A stretch of DNA of 64,000 nucleotides. Origin: an uncultured Alphaproteobacteria bacterium. GTDB lineage: Bacteria > Pseudomonadota > Alphaproteobacteria > GCA-2731375. The stretch's first letter is position 1, and every line of letters starts with the position of its first letter. The DNA is taken from positions 248,001-312,000 of the forward strand of contig CATOSZ010000002.1 of the NCBI GenBank assembly GCA_951812805.1, in the 5' to 3' direction. Under the pieces are notes generated by a model. The model searched no databases and was not told where the DNA came from. It saw nothing but the letters and a program-made list of their open reading frames with translations. The position numbers and the translations under genes are program-made. Positions 8,448 to 15,592 of the stretch are shown in pieces.

Positions 8448-8556
8448 AAAGGGGTCAGGTCTTGTTCTTTGCCTTCATGATGGGAAATTCATATATGCAA
8501 AGAACAAGACCTGACCCCTTTCCGGGGTGACCCCTATCCGATGTGACCCCAATCCG
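8448..8556. repeat. REP-like 25-bp perfect inverted repeat plus 14-bp tandem repeats
   Basis: Arms at 8448-8472 and 8497-8521 are perfect complements over 25 bp around a 24-base loop; each arm contains GGGGTCAGGTCTTG or its complement. Two near-identical 14-mers, GTGACCCCTATCCG and GTGACCCCAATCCG, follow at 8527-8540 and 8543-8556. The unit sits between the convergent ends of carA and the D-2-hydroxyacid dehydrogenase. It could end transcription from both sides. Its style matches extragenic palindromes mobilised by REP-associated tyrosine transposases, but no such gene is in the window. Confidence 0.7.
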
Positions 8557-8584
8557 GACGCGTTACGCGAGGCGCAAGCCTGGT

Positions 8585-9559
8585 CTAGCGGGGCACGACG
8601 TCCGCGTTGACGACGTTGATTGGCCGGCCGGCGTCGAAGGCGAGGATCTGTTCGAAGATGTCGGTGAACTGCAGCTCGTATTCCTCCGCCGTCACATAGC
8701 CGATGTGCGGCGTGGCGATCAGGTTGGGCAGCGCCAGCAGGGGATCGTCGGGGTCGGTGACCGGTTCGGCGTCGAACACGTCGATCGCCGCCCGGCCGGG
8801 CCGCCCGGCGCGAAGTGCCGCCAGCAGGGCGCCCGGCTGGATGAGCCCGGCGCGGCTGGTGTTGATGAGGATGGCCCCCGGCCGCATGGCCGAGAGATCG
8901 TCCGGTCCGACGATGCCGCGCGTGGCGTCGACCAGGCGCATATGCAGGCTGACCACGTCGGCGCTCGCATAGAAGCTTCGCTGGTCGGGCGCGGCCTCGT
9001 GGCCGTCGGCGACGGCGCGGGCCCTGGAGGCCGCCCGCGCCCAGACCAGGACCCGCATGCCGAAGACCCGGCCGAAGCCGGCGACCTCGCGCGCGATGCG
9101 GCCATAGCCGTGCAGGCCGAGCGTCTTGCCTCGCAAGGTCATGCCGACACCGGTCTGCCAGCCGCCGGATTTGAGCGAGGCCATCTGCGCCGGGATCTGG
9201 CGCGCCGCGGCCAGAACGAGGCCCCAGGTCAACTCCGCCGTCGCATGGCTCGGCGTGTCCATGTGCAGGTCGGAACAGAGGGTGATGCCGAGCCGGGTGC
9301 AATCGGCGACGTCGATATGGGGATAGACGCTCCGCTGGCTGATCAGCCGCAGTTTCGGCAGGCGTTCCAGCAGGTCGCGGCGGATGTGGGTTCGCTCGCG
9401 GATCAGCACCAGGGCTTCGGTGTCGGCGAGCCGCGCCGCCAACGGTTCCACCGCCTGGCAATGATCGTTCCAGATCTCGACCTCGTGGCGAGCGAGCTTG
9501 GCGAAGCACGGCAGATGGCGAAGCGTGTCGTGATAGTCGTCGAGGATCGTGACCTTCAT
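8585..9559 (-). CDS. D-2-hydroxyacid dehydrogenase family protein
   Basis: 324 residues with the split catalytic/NAD-binding layout of the family. The cofactor loop reads LGLHGYGRIAREVAGFG. The catalytic triad is present: arginine in INTSRAGL, glutamate in IDVFDAEPV and histidine in ATPHIGYVT. It should interconvert a 2-keto acid and a D-2-hydroxy acid with NAD(H); the substrate is unknown. Its stop lies next to the REP-like palindrome, and the small protein gene upstream on the same strand is 10 bp away, so the two may be co-transcribed. Confidence 0.9.
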   Translation of the reverse strand: MKVTILDDYHDTLRHLPCFAKLARHEVEIWNDHCQAVEPLAARLADTEALVLIRERTHIRRDLLERLPKLRLISQRSVYPHIDVADCTRLGITLCSDLHMDTPSHATAELTWGLVLAAARQIPAQMASLKSGGWQTGVGMTLRGKTLGLHGYGRIAREVAGFGRVFGMRVLVWARAASRARAVADGHEAAPDQRSFYASADVVSLHMRLVDATRGIVGPDDLSAMRPGAILINTSRAGLIQPGALLAALRAGRPGRAAIDVFDAEPVTDPDDPLLALPNLIATPHIGYVTAEEYELQFTDIFEQILAFDAGRPINVVNADVVPR

Positions 9560-9569
9560 CGCCGTGGCG

Positions 9570-9815
9570 TCAGGCCGCCTGCGCGGTGCGGCCGTGCGCC
9601 CGCAGGAGCGCGAGACCGGCCGCCGTTACCAGGACATGGGGGGCCTCGCGGCCGTCACGCCGTCGTTCGACCAGGCCGCGGGACACCGCATCCTCCCAGA
9701 CCGGCAGGCGTGGACAGGAGGTGCGCCAGGCATCCATGACGTCGTCGTAGCGGCGTGGCGTCCGGGCCACCCATTCGACGAGATCCAGAATCAAGGCTTC
9801 GGGTGCATTCGGCAT
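9570..9815 (-). CDS. Small conserved protein, probable winged-helix fold (81 aa)
   Basis: Start ATG 9815 is chosen because GGGAGGG lies 8 bases upstream; the frame is open further upstream but has no ribosome site. The product reads MPNAPEALILDLVEWVAR, then PRRYDDVMDAWRTSCPRLPVWEDAV and a basic GLVERRRDGREAPHVLVT segment. The helix-rich first half followed by a beta-hairpin-like stretch resembles winged-helix DNA-binding domains. I recall similar small proteins of unknown function in other alphaproteobacteria. It lies directly upstream of the D-2-hydroxyacid dehydrogenase and is divergent from the HpaB-type gene. Confidence 0.65.
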   Translation of the reverse strand: MPNAPEALILDLVEWVARTPRRYDDVMDAWRTSCPRLPVWEDAVSRGLVERRRDGREAPHVLVTAAGLALLRAHGRTAQAA

Positions 9816-9954
9816 CGGCGGACCCTCCCCGGAAAATTCAGCGCATTGGATTAAGCTGAATTTAGGGCTTCCGGGCAACAGATTCCAGTGACCCTGGCGA
9901 AGCGAAGGCGGACTCCCGTAAGCTGGCCACCACAGTCGTGAGGGAGCGCCGAGC

Positions 9955-11445
9955 ATGAGTGCCGAGTCCATCAAGAACGCCGCCGAACACATCGCCAGCC
10001 TGCGCGACGGGCGCAGCGTGCATATCGAGGGCGAACGGGTCGAAGACGTCACCACCCATCCGGCGTTCGCCCAATCGGTGGCGACCGCCGCCAGCCTCTA
10101 CGACTATCAGGCCGATCCGGCGAATGCCGAAGTGATGACCTTCGAATCGCCGACCAGCGGGCGGCGGGTCAACCGGGCCTGGCAGATGCCGGAGAGCTAC
10201 GAGGACCTCGTCACCCGGCGCGAGGCGCTGGTCGCCTGGGCCGAACAGCATGGCGGTTTCATGGGCCGCTCGCCCGACCATCTGGCCTCCGCCGTCACCG
10301 GCCAGCTGATGGGCCTGGAGGTCTTCGAGGCCTACGATCCCGCCCGGGCCAAGGCGTTCTGGGACTATTACGTCTATGCCCGAGACAGCGACCTCTATCT
10401 CACCTACGTCATCATCAACCCGCAGGTCGACCGCTCGAAGGCCGCCGTGGACCTCGAGAGCGACGATCCCATGCTGCGTATCGTCGACGAGGATTCGACC
10501 GGTATCACCGTGCGCGGTGCCAAGATGCTGGGTACCAGCTCGATCATGGCGAACGAAGTGTTCGTTGCCCATCTCCAGCCGCTGCGCGCGGACGAGGTCG
10601 ACTATGCGTTCTGCTGCGCCCTGCCGATGGCGACCCGCGGCCTGGAGGTGCTCTCGCGCCGCTCCTACGAGGCGCGGGCGGGGAGCGAGTTCGACGATCC
10701 CCTCGCCGCGCGCTATGACGAGAACGACGCGCTGCTCTATTTCGACGACGTCAAAGTGCCGTGGGACCGGATCTTCGTCCATCGCGATCCCGACATGTGC
10801 CGCCGACAGTTCCACGACACGCCGGGCCACATCTACCAGAACTACCAGGCGCAGATCCGCCTCACCGTGAAGCTGAAATTCCTGGTCGGCCTCGCCCGGC
10901 AGATCACCGAGATCATCGGCACGGTGAAGATCCCCTCGGTGGTCGAAAGCCTCGGCCGCCTGGCCGCCCGCGCGGCGCAGGTCGAAAGCATGCTCTGGGG
11001 GACCGAGGCCAAGGGCAGCTATTGGGGCAAGTATTTCGTGCCCGACCGCCATGCGGTCTATGCCGCGCAGACCCTGACGCAGGAGCTGTATCCCGAGATG
11101 ATCACCACGCTGCGCGAGCTGGCGGGCGGTGCCCTCATCATGCTGCCCTCCGCGGCGGCCGACTTCGCCGACCCCCGTCTCGCCGGCATCATCGCCAGCG
11201 TGCAGCATTCGGCCGACGGGCGAAGCGAGCGGGAGCGGGTGAAGCTGCTGAAACTGGCCTGGGATGCGATCGGCACGGAGTTCGCCGGGCGCCACGTGCA
11301 ATACGAAATGTTCTATGCCGGCGCCCAGTTCGTCACCCGCGGCCACAGCTTCCGGACCTACGACTGGGAGGCGGCGGGCCGCCTGGTCGATACCGTCGCG
11401 GACCGCTACGAGCTCGACGGCTCCCTGCCGAAGGCGGCCGAATAG
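9955..11445 (+). CDS. 4-hydroxyphenylacetate 3-hydroxylase (HpaB/PvcC) family FADH2-dependent monooxygenase
   Basis: 496 residues, the usual length of the HpaB oxygenase family. Recognisable segments are RVNRAWQMPESYEDLVTRREAL near the N-terminus, the flavin-region GRSPDHLASA, the TYVIINPQVDRSK strand and the C-terminal acyl-CoA-dehydrogenase-like helices. Members use free FADH2 from a separate reductase (HpaC type) to hydroxylate phenols or related compounds. No reductase gene is next to it. A ribosome site (GAGGGAG) precedes ATG 9955. The TetR-type gene that starts 34 bp after its stop may control it. Confidence 0.9.
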   Translation: MSAESIKNAAEHIASLRDGRSVHIEGERVEDVTTHPAFAQSVATAASLYDYQADPANAEVMTFESPTSGRRVNRAWQMPESYEDLVTRREALVAWAEQHGGFMGRSPDHLASAVTGQLMGLEVFEAYDPARAKAFWDYYVYARDSDLYLTYVIINPQVDRSKAAVDLESDDPMLRIVDEDSTGITVRGAKMLGTSSIMANEVFVAHLQPLRADEVDYAFCCALPMATRGLEVLSRRSYEARAGSEFDDPLAARYDENDALLYFDDVKVPWDRIFVHRDPDMCRRQFHDTPGHIYQNYQAQIRLTVKLKFLVGLARQITEIIGTVKIPSVVESLGRLAARAAQVESMLWGTEAKGSYWGKYFVPDRHAVYAAQTLTQELYPEMITTLRELAGGALIMLPSAAADFADPRLAGIIASVQHSADGRSERERVKLLKLAWDAIGTEFAGRHVQYEMFYAGAQFVTRGHSFRTYDWEAAGRLVDTVADRYELDGSLPKAAE

Positions 11446-11460
11446 CGCGCCCGCGCGATA

Positions 11461-11483
11461 TCATGTAATAGCCTTTTACATGA
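11461..11483. promoter_or_regulatory. Operator-like palindrome overlapping the TetR start codon
   Basis: TCATGTAA-N7-TTACATGA: 8-bp perfect arms centred at 11472. The ATG of the TetR-family gene is the final ATG of the right arm. Spacing and symmetry are typical of TetR-family operators, and the position suggests direct autoregulation. There is no Shine-Dalgarno sequence ahead of this ATG, so the transcript may be leaderless or translated by coupling to the HpaB-type gene. Confidence 0.6.
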
Positions 11484-12118
11484 GTGGATCCGGCAAACGC
11501 GGCGGACGGCGCGGCTATCATAACGGCAACCTGCGGGAGACGCTGGTGCAGGCGGCCCTGGATCTGATCGGCGACAAAGGCCTCGCCGGCTTCACCTTCG
11601 CCGAGGCGGCGCGTTGGGCCGGCGTCAGCCCGGCGGCGCCCTATCGCCACTTTCGCGATCGCGACGCCCTGCTGGTCGACGTCGCGACCCGGGGCTTCGC
11701 GCAGCTCACGGAGGCGCTGGCACGCGGCCTCGACCAGGGCCGGCCGGAACCCTACCGGGCTTTCGAGAATACCTGCCGGGCCTACCTCGGCTTCGCGCGG
11801 ACCGAGCCTTCGTATTACGCGGCGATGTTCGAATCCCGGCTCGCGCCCGACGCCGACGCCGACCTGGCGGCGGCGAGCGAACGAGCGATCGCCGTGCTGC
11901 GCCGGGCGACGGCCGGCTTCACCGATTTGATGCCGGTGGCGGAGCGGCCCCCGGTCGAGATGATGACCTTGCACGTCTGGTCCCTGCTGCATGGTATCGC
12001 CTCCCTCTTTGCCCGCGGCGACGAGGCGCGACGCCCCTTGCCGATGGCGCCGGAGGAGCTGCTGGAAAGCGCGTTGCTGCTATATATTAAGGGTCTAAAC
12101 CATTCAGCCTCGGATTGA
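11480..12118 (+). CDS. TetR/AcrR family transcriptional regulator
   Basis: 212 residues. The N-terminal DNA-binding domain is clear: GYHNGNLRETLVQAALDLIGDKGLAGFTFAEAARWAGVSPAAPYRHFRDRDALLVDVATRGF, with the YRHF helix typical of the family. The C-terminal ligand domain resembles the WHG type (PSYYAAMFESRL, VWSLLHGIASLF). It starts inside a palindrome that is probably its own operator. The nearest target is the HpaB-type monooxygenase immediately upstream on the same strand. The effector is unknown. Confidence 0.9.
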   Translation: MSGSGKRGGRRGYHNGNLRETLVQAALDLIGDKGLAGFTFAEAARWAGVSPAAPYRHFRDRDALLVDVATRGFAQLTEALARGLDQGRPEPYRAFENTCRAYLGFARTEPSYYAAMFESRLAPDADADLAAASERAIAVLRRATAGFTDLMPVAERPPVEMMTLHVWSLLHGIASLFARGDEARRPLPMAPEELLESALLLYIKGLNHSASD

Positions 12119-12265
12119 GAGACGATCGGCGCGGATTGGGCTTGTGCTCGCTCTTGCCATGCGGCCTAATGCCGAGCGACGACGTGATGCCGAGACGCGA
12201 GTTGTCTGGACGGGCTCTGCCGTGCCGTTGCACCCGGGGGGGCGGTCCGAACACGGGGGGAAAAC

Positions 12266-13237
12266 ATGAAGCATCTGACAATTGTCTGTGCGGCTGCCTT
12301 GGCACTTCTGGTGGCGCCGGGCGCGGGCACATCGGTGGTGGCCAAAGAAACCATCCGCATTGGAACCGGTGGCAAGACGGGTGTTTATTTTCCGACCGGC
12401 GGTGCCATCTGCCGCTTAGTCAACCGGGGCGCCAAGACACACGGTATCAAATGCAACGTCGAATCCACCGGCGGCTCCGTCTACAACCTCAAGACAATTC
12501 GCGGCGCCGGCCTGGATTTCGGCATCGCGCAGTCGGATTGGCAATACCACAGCTTCAAGGGGACCTCTCGGTTCAAGGAGGACGGTCCCTACGACGAACT
12601 GCGTGCCGTCTTTTCCGTGCACCCGGAGCCGTTCACCGTGGTGGCGCGCGCCGATTCCGGTATCAAGACCTTCGACGATCTGAAGGGCAAGCGGGTCAAC
12701 ATCGGTAATTCCGGTTCCGGCCAGCGGGCGACCCTCGACGTCGTGCTCGCCGCGAAGGGCTGGACCCTCGCCGACTTCTCCGAGACGACGGAGTTGAAAT
12801 CGGCGGAGCAGAGCCGCGCGCTCTGCGAAAACAAGGTCGACGCGATGATTTTCACCGTCGGTCATCCCAGTGGCTCGGTCAAACAGGCCTCGACCCGGTG
12901 CAGCACCGTTCTGGTCGACGTCTCAGGGCCGGCGATCGACAAGCTGATCGCCGACAATCCCTACTATCGGACGGCGAAGATACCGGGCGGCATGTACAAG
13001 GGCACGGATGGCGATACCGTCACCTTCGGCGTCGGCGCCACCCTCGTCACCTCGGCCAAGGTTTCGGAAGAGGTGGTCTATACCGTCGTCAAGTCGGTCT
13101 TCGACAACTTGAAGCGCTTCAAACGGCTGCATCCCGCCTTGAAGATCCTGGTCGCCGAGGAGATGATCAAGGACGGCCTCTCGGCCCCGCTGCATGACGG
13201 CGCGAAGAAGTTCTACAAGGAACAGGGCTGGCAATAG
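12266..13237 (+). CDS. TAXI-family TRAP-type solute-binding protein (first of a pair)
   Basis: 323 residues with a signal peptide (about residues 1-26). TAXI hallmarks follow in order: IRIGTGGKTGVYFPTGGAICRLVN, CNVESTGGSVYNL, GIAQSDWQYH, RVNIGNSGSGQRAT and GLSAPLHDGAKKFY. Members are periplasmic ligand receptors that normally hand substrate to a fused TRAP membrane permease. No such permease is in the window. A paralogue lies at 15593-16582, and both flank the binding-domain/ion-channel fusion. The two share CST-LVDV and HPALK segments. This gene converges on the channel gene with 30 bp between the stops. It is preceded by a 147-bp gap with only a weak promoter-like pair. Confidence 0.9.
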   Translation: MKHLTIVCAAALALLVAPGAGTSVVAKETIRIGTGGKTGVYFPTGGAICRLVNRGAKTHGIKCNVESTGGSVYNLKTIRGAGLDFGIAQSDWQYHSFKGTSRFKEDGPYDELRAVFSVHPEPFTVVARADSGIKTFDDLKGKRVNIGNSGSGQRATLDVVLAAKGWTLADFSETTELKSAEQSRALCENKVDAMIFTVGHPSGSVKQASTRCSTVLVDVSGPAIDKLIADNPYYRTAKIPGGMYKGTDGDTVTFGVGATLVTSAKVSEEVVYTVVKSVFDNLKRFKRLHPALKILVAEEMIKDGLSAPLHDGAKKFYKEQGWQ

Positions 13238-13267
13238 CCGGCGCTCTCCGGCGGCGGAACCGTCACG

Positions 13268-15526
13268 TCAGAACAGCGTCAGCCAGATATAGACGAAGAC
13301 GCCGATGGTCGGCAGCGGATAGATCACCGCGCCGCCCCAGTTGATGGCGCCTGCCGTCTTCAGCCTTTCCTTGCGGTAGAACCAGAAGCTCGCGACGCTG
13401 ATCATGATGCCGAACCACATGGCGGTCTGCAGCGCGAAGAAGATGTAGTCCATCGCCACGAGATAGCCGATGTTCGGCAAATCGTTGGAGAGTCGCGCAC
13501 GCAGCAGCGATACGGTGACCAGGACGAGGATGCCGCCGCTCAGCCGTGGTGGCAACTCGTCCACCGGCACGAAGAACAGCATCAAGCCGATGACGAACAG
13601 GATCGTCATCGGCAGCAGGATTGTCGTGCTGTAGCTGGTCAGTTTCCGTGCGATCTGCAATTCGAGCGTCATGCGTGAGAAGTCGACGTTGGTCTCGCCC
13701 TCGAAAAACACCGTTTCGCCGAGCGTCGAGGCCGTCTTGATCAGGTCCTGATAGAACTCGGCCTCGGTGATGCGCCAGCCGAGCGAGGTGCGAAACACAT
13801 TGTCGGCCTCGAGCCGGCCGAGCAGGGTGGAGCCCGGCTCCGTCAACCGCATGCCGAGGCGATCGGCGACGAAACTCAGGCTTTCCCGTGTCCGGTCGCG
13901 GTGGCGGAGTTCCAGCACGACCCGCTGGCTGTCGAAGGGATAGTCGCGAAACTGGAACTCGCCGTGGAAGGTACCGCGGATCTTGAAGGTGACGATGTTC
14001 ATGCCGTTGCGTTCGCGCTGCCAGATCGGATTGTCCAGCGCGACATCGCTCACGGCATTCGAGAACTCGAGCTTGGAGAGATCGAGTTCGCCCCGATAGC
14101 GGAGCCACATGTAGAAATCCAGGGTGTAATCCCCGGTCGAGGTGTTGAGGTTGGAGAATTCGTTCAGGTCCATCCCGATATAGACCACCTGCGTCGCGTG
14201 CATGTAGCCTTCGTCGAACGGGATGATCGCGCCCGCCTCGAGCTTGTCCGCGAAGCCGGGCACCATGACCGGGTTGGCGACCGGTTCCAGCTGCACGGGG
14301 GCCGAGATGAACTGGTCCAGCTGAAAGACACCGACCGGCACCGTCTTCACGACATTGCCGATGGCATCGAAGTAGATCCGCCCCGTAATGCCGGAATAGG
14401 CAGCCTCGGGCCCGTCGATCTTCGCGAGATAATCGCGGATCTTTTTTCGGTCCGCCGCCAGGTCGGTACCAGAGAGCTGGCCGTTCTCGATCGCGTGGAA
14501 GGCGACGCTGGCGGCATCGTAGTAAAGCGCCATGCCGGAATCCGGCGTCTGCCCGTACTTCTCATGAAAGGCGTTGCGGAAGCGGGTCGCATTCTCGTTG
14601 GCGACGTCCCAGATCATCGACGTCGTGGCGTAGATCTGGTCGGTGAAGTCGCCGGGTGACGTCTTCGTGACCGGATCGGGTTCGAAGAAGTTCGGAAATC
14701 CCTGATTGATCGAATCCGGACCGAAGACTGGAAACACGAAGCCCGAATTGCGCATCTCCCGCACGAAATGTGCGGCGTTGGTGGCGTTCATCGCCAGGAA
14801 GACGACGCCGCTGTCGGGAACTAAGGACAACTCGGCGACGATTTCACCCATGGTCAGGTCGATGTCCGGATCGCCGGCCTCGACCTCGAACTTGTGCGCG
14901 ATCGTCAGGGGCAGCCCCTCGACGGACTCGAGAAAGGCGGTGGACAGGGACTTGCCGTAGGCACTGTCCGACGAGATCAGGGTGGCGGTCTTGAACTTCA
15001 GAATGCTGTTGATGTAGTTGGCGATGAAATCGGCCTGCAGGGCGTTGTTGTAGACGACGCGGAAATACCAAGGATTGTCCGGCGTCAATTTGTCCGCCGT
15101 CGCGGTGCCCGAGATGGCGACGATCTTGCCGTCACGATAGATCGGGCTCGCCGCCATGGAGGCGCCGCTGGTCCGATGGCCGATCACGAGCAGCGATTGC
15201 GTCTCGCCGACGATCCGCCCCGCCGCCTCGGCCGCCCCCTCGGGCGTGTTGCCGTCGTCGAACACGACGACTTCGATCCGCCGGCCGTTGATCCCGCCCT
15301 TGGCGTTGATCTGTTCCGCGCGCAGCCGTGTCGCGTCGATCATCGCCTTGCCGAGGCGGGCGGAATCGCCGCTCATCGGGCCCGCAACCGCGATGGTCCA
15401 GGGCGGCAGCTCCTCCTGGGCACGGACCGGCGTTAGTGCGAAGACGAGCGCCAGCAGACACATCAACGCCAGGACGCGCGGGAAGGCCGCGGCGTGGATG
15501 CGGCGGGGAAGCGGCGTCGAGGTCAT
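13268..15526 (-). CDS. Periplasmic binding protein type 1 fused to a pentameric ligand-gated ion channel
   Basis: 752 residues from ATG 15526. Residues 1-36 form a signal peptide (cleavage near VRA-Q). Residues 37 to about 430 form a LivK-type binding protein: WTIAVAGPMSGDSARLGKAM, INAKGGINGRRIEVVVFDD, VIGHRTSGAS, ISSDSAYGKS. Residues about 445-625 match the extracellular sandwich of Cys-loop receptors: YIGMDLNEFSNLN, DYTLDFYMWLRYRG and the signature loop FRDYPFDSQRV, whose two cysteines are absent as in prokaryotic members. Four membrane helices follow: M1 630-654, M2 658-680, M3 686-716, M4 728-752, with NDLPNIGYLVAMDYIFF between M2 and M3. Aligned at Arg661 as 0', M2 reads PPRLSGGILVLVT, close to the PAR-type filter of anion channels. 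It is probably an inner-membrane pentamer gated by a periplasmic solute. Its gene follows a TAXI receptor in a likely operon. Confidence 0.88.
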   Translation of the reverse strand: MTSTPLPRRIHAAAFPRVLALMCLLALVFALTPVRAQEELPPWTIAVAGPMSGDSARLGKAMIDATRLRAEQINAKGGINGRRIEVVVFDDGNTPEGAAEAAGRIVGETQSLLVIGHRTSGASMAASPIYRDGKIVAISGTATADKLTPDNPWYFRVVYNNALQADFIANYINSILKFKTATLISSDSAYGKSLSTAFLESVEGLPLTIAHKFEVEAGDPDIDLTMGEIVAELSLVPDSGVVFLAMNATNAAHFVREMRNSGFVFPVFGPDSINQGFPNFFEPDPVTKTSPGDFTDQIYATTSMIWDVANENATRFRNAFHEKYGQTPDSGMALYYDAASVAFHAIENGQLSGTDLAADRKKIRDYLAKIDGPEAAYSGITGRIYFDAIGNVVKTVPVGVFQLDQFISAPVQLEPVANPVMVPGFADKLEAGAIIPFDEGYMHATQVVYIGMDLNEFSNLNTSTGDYTLDFYMWLRYRGELDLSKLEFSNAVSDVALDNPIWQRERNGMNIVTFKIRGTFHGEFQFRDYPFDSQRVVLELRHRDRTRESLSFVADRLGMRLTEPGSTLLGRLEADNVFRTSLGWRITEAEFYQDLIKTASTLGETVFFEGETNVDFSRMTLELQIARKLTSYSTTILLPMTILFVIGLMLFFVPVDELPPRLSGGILVLVTVSLLRARLSNDLPNIGYLVAMDYIFFALQTAMWFGIMISVASFWFYRKERLKTAGAINWGGAVIYPLPTIGVFVYIWLTLF

Positions 15527-15588
15527 CAGGTGAACGCGAGAGAGACGGCCGCGCGGCGCGCTCGCCACGTGGCGGGAAAGTCGCCCAT
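15526..15588 (-). CDS. Possible 20-codon leader ORF coupled to the channel gene
   Basis: After the TAXI stop codon, an ATG at 15588 has AGGAG 7 bases upstream. It opens a 20-codon frame (MGDFPATWRARRAAVSLAFT) whose TGA overlaps the channel ATG as TGATG. The channel ATG itself has no good ribosome site. The arrangement suggests translational coupling through a leader. The alternative is that the channel starts at GTG 15568 in its own frame, which also lacks a ribosome site. Function of the peptide itself is not implied. Confidence 0.35.
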   Translation of the reverse strand: MGDFPATWRARRAAVSLAFT

Positions 15589-15592
15589 TCCC

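Noticed and set aside
12119-12265. TTGTGC and CCTAAT as a promoter for the first TAXI gene
   Set aside because: Spacing is 17 bp, but both boxes match the consensus poorly; not enough to annotate.
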